Notes under the pieces: generated by a model | Told to the model about the DNA's origin: nothing | Seen by the model: the letters and a program-made list of their open reading frames with translations, nothing else | The model's database searches: none | Position numbers and translations under genes: made by a program | Assembly: GCA_964458325.1 (NCBI GenBank) | Contig: CAYWIM010000094.1 | Coordinates: forward strand, 1 to 17,153 | Direction of reading: 5' to 3' | Origin: JAGMXM01 sp964458325 | Lineage (GTDB): Bacteria > Verrucomicrobiota > Verrucomicrobiia > Limisphaerales > UBA1319 | Length of the DNA stretch: 17,153 nucleotides | Shown here: positions 15,680-17,153 of the stretch, piece after piece | How the letters are laid out: every line of letters starts with the position of its first letter | Numbering within the stretch: position 1 is the first letter of the stretch

Positions 15680-15732
15680 TTAGCCTGCAAGCAAGCCCTA
15701 TTTGCGGTAGCCCTCGCATTTTTGCAGGCTAA
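15680..15732. repeat. 11-bp perfect inverted repeat with 31-nt spacer
   Basis: TTAGCCTGCAA (15680-15690) and TTGCAGGCTAA (15722-15732) are perfectly inverted and separated by 31 nt. It resembles a stem-loop or the ends of a very small element. I checked for integron attC-like core sites (GTTRRRY) and saw none. Confidence 0.5.
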
Positions 15733-15883
15733 TCCGTTTCTCGGCTTGCAGTCGCTTCACCCCCTCAGATCAAACCCCGATTCCCGCTGCCTTTCCCAGC
15801 AATGGTCCGAACTTGTCCCAACTGCCCCAACTCGGACCAACTTGGACTAACGCTCGCCGCCCCTCCTGCCTTAAGGGTGAGGC

Positions 15884-16191
15884 GTGGCAAGCGCATGGCT
15901 GAAACGATCTCGGTTTGAGGCCGCCTGGGAGGCAGCCCAGGCGACGGAGCCGCCTACCATCCTTCGGACCTGGCTGCGCGCCCAGGAAACCGCTCTGGCC
16001 GGTACCCTCGACACCGGCCAAACCATCCAATCCAGGCCCGTTACGAGGGTGCCCAGCCCGGCGGCGGCCGGCGCAGCTACATCCCCGCCTTTCTGCAGGA
16101 CGCGCGGTTTGACGCCGACGGGGCCACCCGATCCGAGCTGGTCCGCAAATCCCGGTATTTCGAGCTGAAATGCAATAGGTTCAGCCATTGA
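15884..16191 (+). pseudogene. Frameshifted N-terminal remnant of a lambda-type phage portal protein (tentative)
   Basis: The frame from ATG 15884 reads MASAWLKRSRFEAAWEAAQA and continues to about DTGQTIQS (near 16034). The protein-like sequence then continues in another frame from about 16030: IQARYEGAQ, RRSYIPAFLQDARFDADGAT and RSELVRKSRYFE, ending at a TGA at 16189-16191. From memory, the R-S-R-F/Y-E-A-A opening and the arginine-rich R-x-E-L-V-R-K-S-R-Y block resemble the start of lambda-family portal proteins, where R-x-R-D-L-V-R-N-N-x-Y-A is found. Full portal proteins have about 450-550 residues, so only the first fifth would remain. It lies directly beside the leader-distal end of the CRISPR array. 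The family call rests on motif recall alone; that coding sequence changes frame here is better supported than what it encoded. Confidence 0.38.
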
Positions 16192-16202
16192 CTATTGACA
16201 GT

Positions 16203-16257
16203 GTGGTGCGGAGACGACAGGTGAAACGCACCCACTGCGGCCGCTCTGCCGCACCAC
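16203..16257. repeat. Inverted repeat spanning the leader-distal end of the CRISPR array
   Basis: GTGGTGCGG (16203-16211) and CCGCACCAC (16249-16257) are a perfect 9-bp inverted pair separated by 37 nt. The right arm lies inside the degenerate terminal repeat and includes the bases that depart from the repeat consensus. On the crRNA-sense (minus) strand this would be a stem-loop immediately after the last repeat, possibly ending the array transcript. Confidence 0.45.
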
Positions 16258-17153
16258 GCGGGTGGGGAGAACTCTGGATTACCGTCGCGCTCTGTACTGC
16301 GGTGCGGACCATCCCCACGCGGGTGGGGAGAACTTCACAGAAAAAATGTTCAAAGTTATGCTAATGTCGGACCATCCCCACGCGGGTGGGGAGAACAAAG
16401 GGGTCCATGGATGGGCGGGAAGGATCGCCGGACCATCCCCACGCGGGTGGGGAGAACTATTTGACTTATAAACCAAATTAACAAAGCTACGGACCATCCC
16501 CACGCGGGTGGGGAGAACCGTTTGAGGGAGGCCGGAGAGGGAGGGATCTTCGGACCATCCCCACGCGGGTGGGGAGAACTTGGGCTAGAAGAGGTTGGCC
16601 CACAAGTTTTCCGGACCATCCCCACGCGGGTGGGGAGAACTTCGAGACAACCTCGAACGCCACAAAAGGAAACGGACCATCCCCACGCGGGTGGGGAGAA
16701 CGAGGTTAACCGCCAGATGTTTAACAGCGTTGGCGGACCATCCCCACGCGGGTGGGGAGAACACGCGAGCATCAATGACAGGCCGAAAGTCGGACGGACC
16801 ATCCCCACGCGGGTGGGGAGAACGGTTTGCAATCGGAAAACCCTATCACCGCAACCGGACCATCCCCACGCGGGTGGGGAGAACGAGGTTAACCGCCAGA
16901 TGTTCAATTCGATCGGCGGACCATCCCCACGCGGGTGGGGAGAACAAAGGGCCGTATTCGATGAAAATCGGAGACGGCGGACCATCCCCACGCGGGTGGG
17001 GAGAACGCATGTGTCGTCCATGATGAAGAAGCATTCGCCGGACCATCCCCACGCGGGTGGGGAGAACCCGATTCGAGCTTCCAAAGATGAGCATCATTGC
17101 GGACCATCCCCACGCGGGTGGGGAGAACGCGCTGATCGTGGCTGCGCTCGCGC
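16244..17153 (-). CRISPR. Type I-E-like CRISPR array: 15 repeats, 14 full spacers, continues past window
   Basis: The repeat is 29 nt. On the plus strand it begins CGGACCATCCCCAC and ends GCGGGTGGGGAGAAC; TCCCCAC and GTGGGGA form a 7-bp stem. Repeats begin at 16244 (degenerate), 16305, 16368, 16429, 16490, 16551, 16612, 16673, 16734, 16795, 16856, 16917, 16978, 17039 and 17100; repeats 2-15 are identical. Spacers are 32 nt except the second (16334-16367), which is 34. A sixteenth unit is cut by the window edge (17129-17153). The 29+32 period and the stem suit subtype I-E. Read on the minus strand, the repeat ends in the 8-nt handle ATGGTCCG, in the place of ATAAACCG in E. coli. The first repeat matches only over its last 19 plus-strand bases; on the minus strand this is a decayed 3' end, as expected for the leader-distal repeat. 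Leader, cas genes and newest spacers should therefore lie beyond 17153; no cas gene is in this window. Confidence 0.97.

Larger units (their letters stand above)
15341..15880. other. Non-coding accessory stretch with several inverted repeats
   Basis: About 540 bp without a convincing gene. Base composition is visibly AT-richer than the rest of the window. Short open frames exist (15340-15540 plus, 15328-15513 minus, 15566-15850 plus), but none has a ribosome-binding site, recognisable motif or signal sequence, and I do not call them. Three inverted repeats lie here and are listed separately. The right end (15810-15845) has an irregular CCAACT-rich reiteration. The composition suggests acquired DNA or the remains of a mobile element; no transposase, integrase or tRNA was found. 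Confidence 0.5.

Noticed and set aside
15680..15732. Integron attC-type recombination site
   Set aside because: The inverted arms lack the GTTRRRY/RYYYAAC core sites, and no cassette-like gene or integrase is near.
15566..15850. A 94-codon plus-strand open frame
   Set aside because: No ribosome-binding site or recognisable motif, it contains the 11-bp inverted repeat, and codon usage does not resemble the neighbours. I treat it as chance.
16262..17113. Long open frames on both strands reading repeated HPHAGGEN, SPRGWGE and PTRVGMVR peptides
   Set aside because: These are translations of the CRISPR repeat, whose 61-bp unit stays open in several frames. They are not genes.

Overview
This looks like a chromosomal segment from an uncultured or draft-assembled member of the Verrucomicrobiota, possibly Limisphaerales-like. 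The grounds are high GC, an H-X9-DG prepilin-type protein, a LamG-domain secreted protein, a Tat-exported Gfo/Idh/MocA oxidoreductase, an FKBP with a Mip-like N-terminal domain, and GGTAGGGCG-type palindromic repeats that I associate from memory with this phylum. Ten Ns at 10758-10767 mark a scaffold gap.

Layout. Bases 43-4210 (minus strand) hold four closely spaced genes read as FKBP peptidyl-prolyl isomerase, Tat-exported Gfo/Idh/MocA oxidoreductase, HEAT-repeat protein and exported metallophosphoesterase. All but the HEAT protein carry a clear export signal. Bases 4482-5893 (plus) hold a CHAD-domain protein translationally coupled to a SixA-type phosphohistidine phosphatase. Bases 5966-8018 hold HIT hydrolase, phoH and ybeY, a compact nucleotide/RNA-metabolism operon. 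recO follows at 8139-8798. Bases 8881-11299 hold a large six-hairpin-type glycosidase interrupted only by the scaffold gap. Bases 11353-15340 hold a prepilin-like protein and a two-LamG secreted protein (both minus), then a divergent ChbG/YdjC-family deacetylase (plus).

The last 1.8 kb is accessory DNA. Bases 15341-15880 are AT-richer, hold no convincing gene and contain three clear inverted repeats. Bases 15884-16191 look like a frameshifted, truncated N-terminus of a lambda-type phage portal protein. From 16244 to the window edge lies a type I-E-like CRISPR array: 15 repeats of 29 nt (one degenerate), 14 complete spacers and one cut spacer. Repeat polarity and the degenerate end indicate that crRNA is read from the minus strand, so the leader, newest spacers and probably the cas genes lie beyond position 17153.

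The most interesting observation is a pair of spacers (8 and 11) sharing an identical 20-nt half. Their other 12 nt differ at seven positions but translate to nearly the same peptide (F-N-S-V versus F-N-S-I). This is what one expects if the same protein-coding site was captured twice, from two diverged relatives of one phage, with the changes lying in the inferred seed end. I did not find a clearly new multi-gene system in this window.
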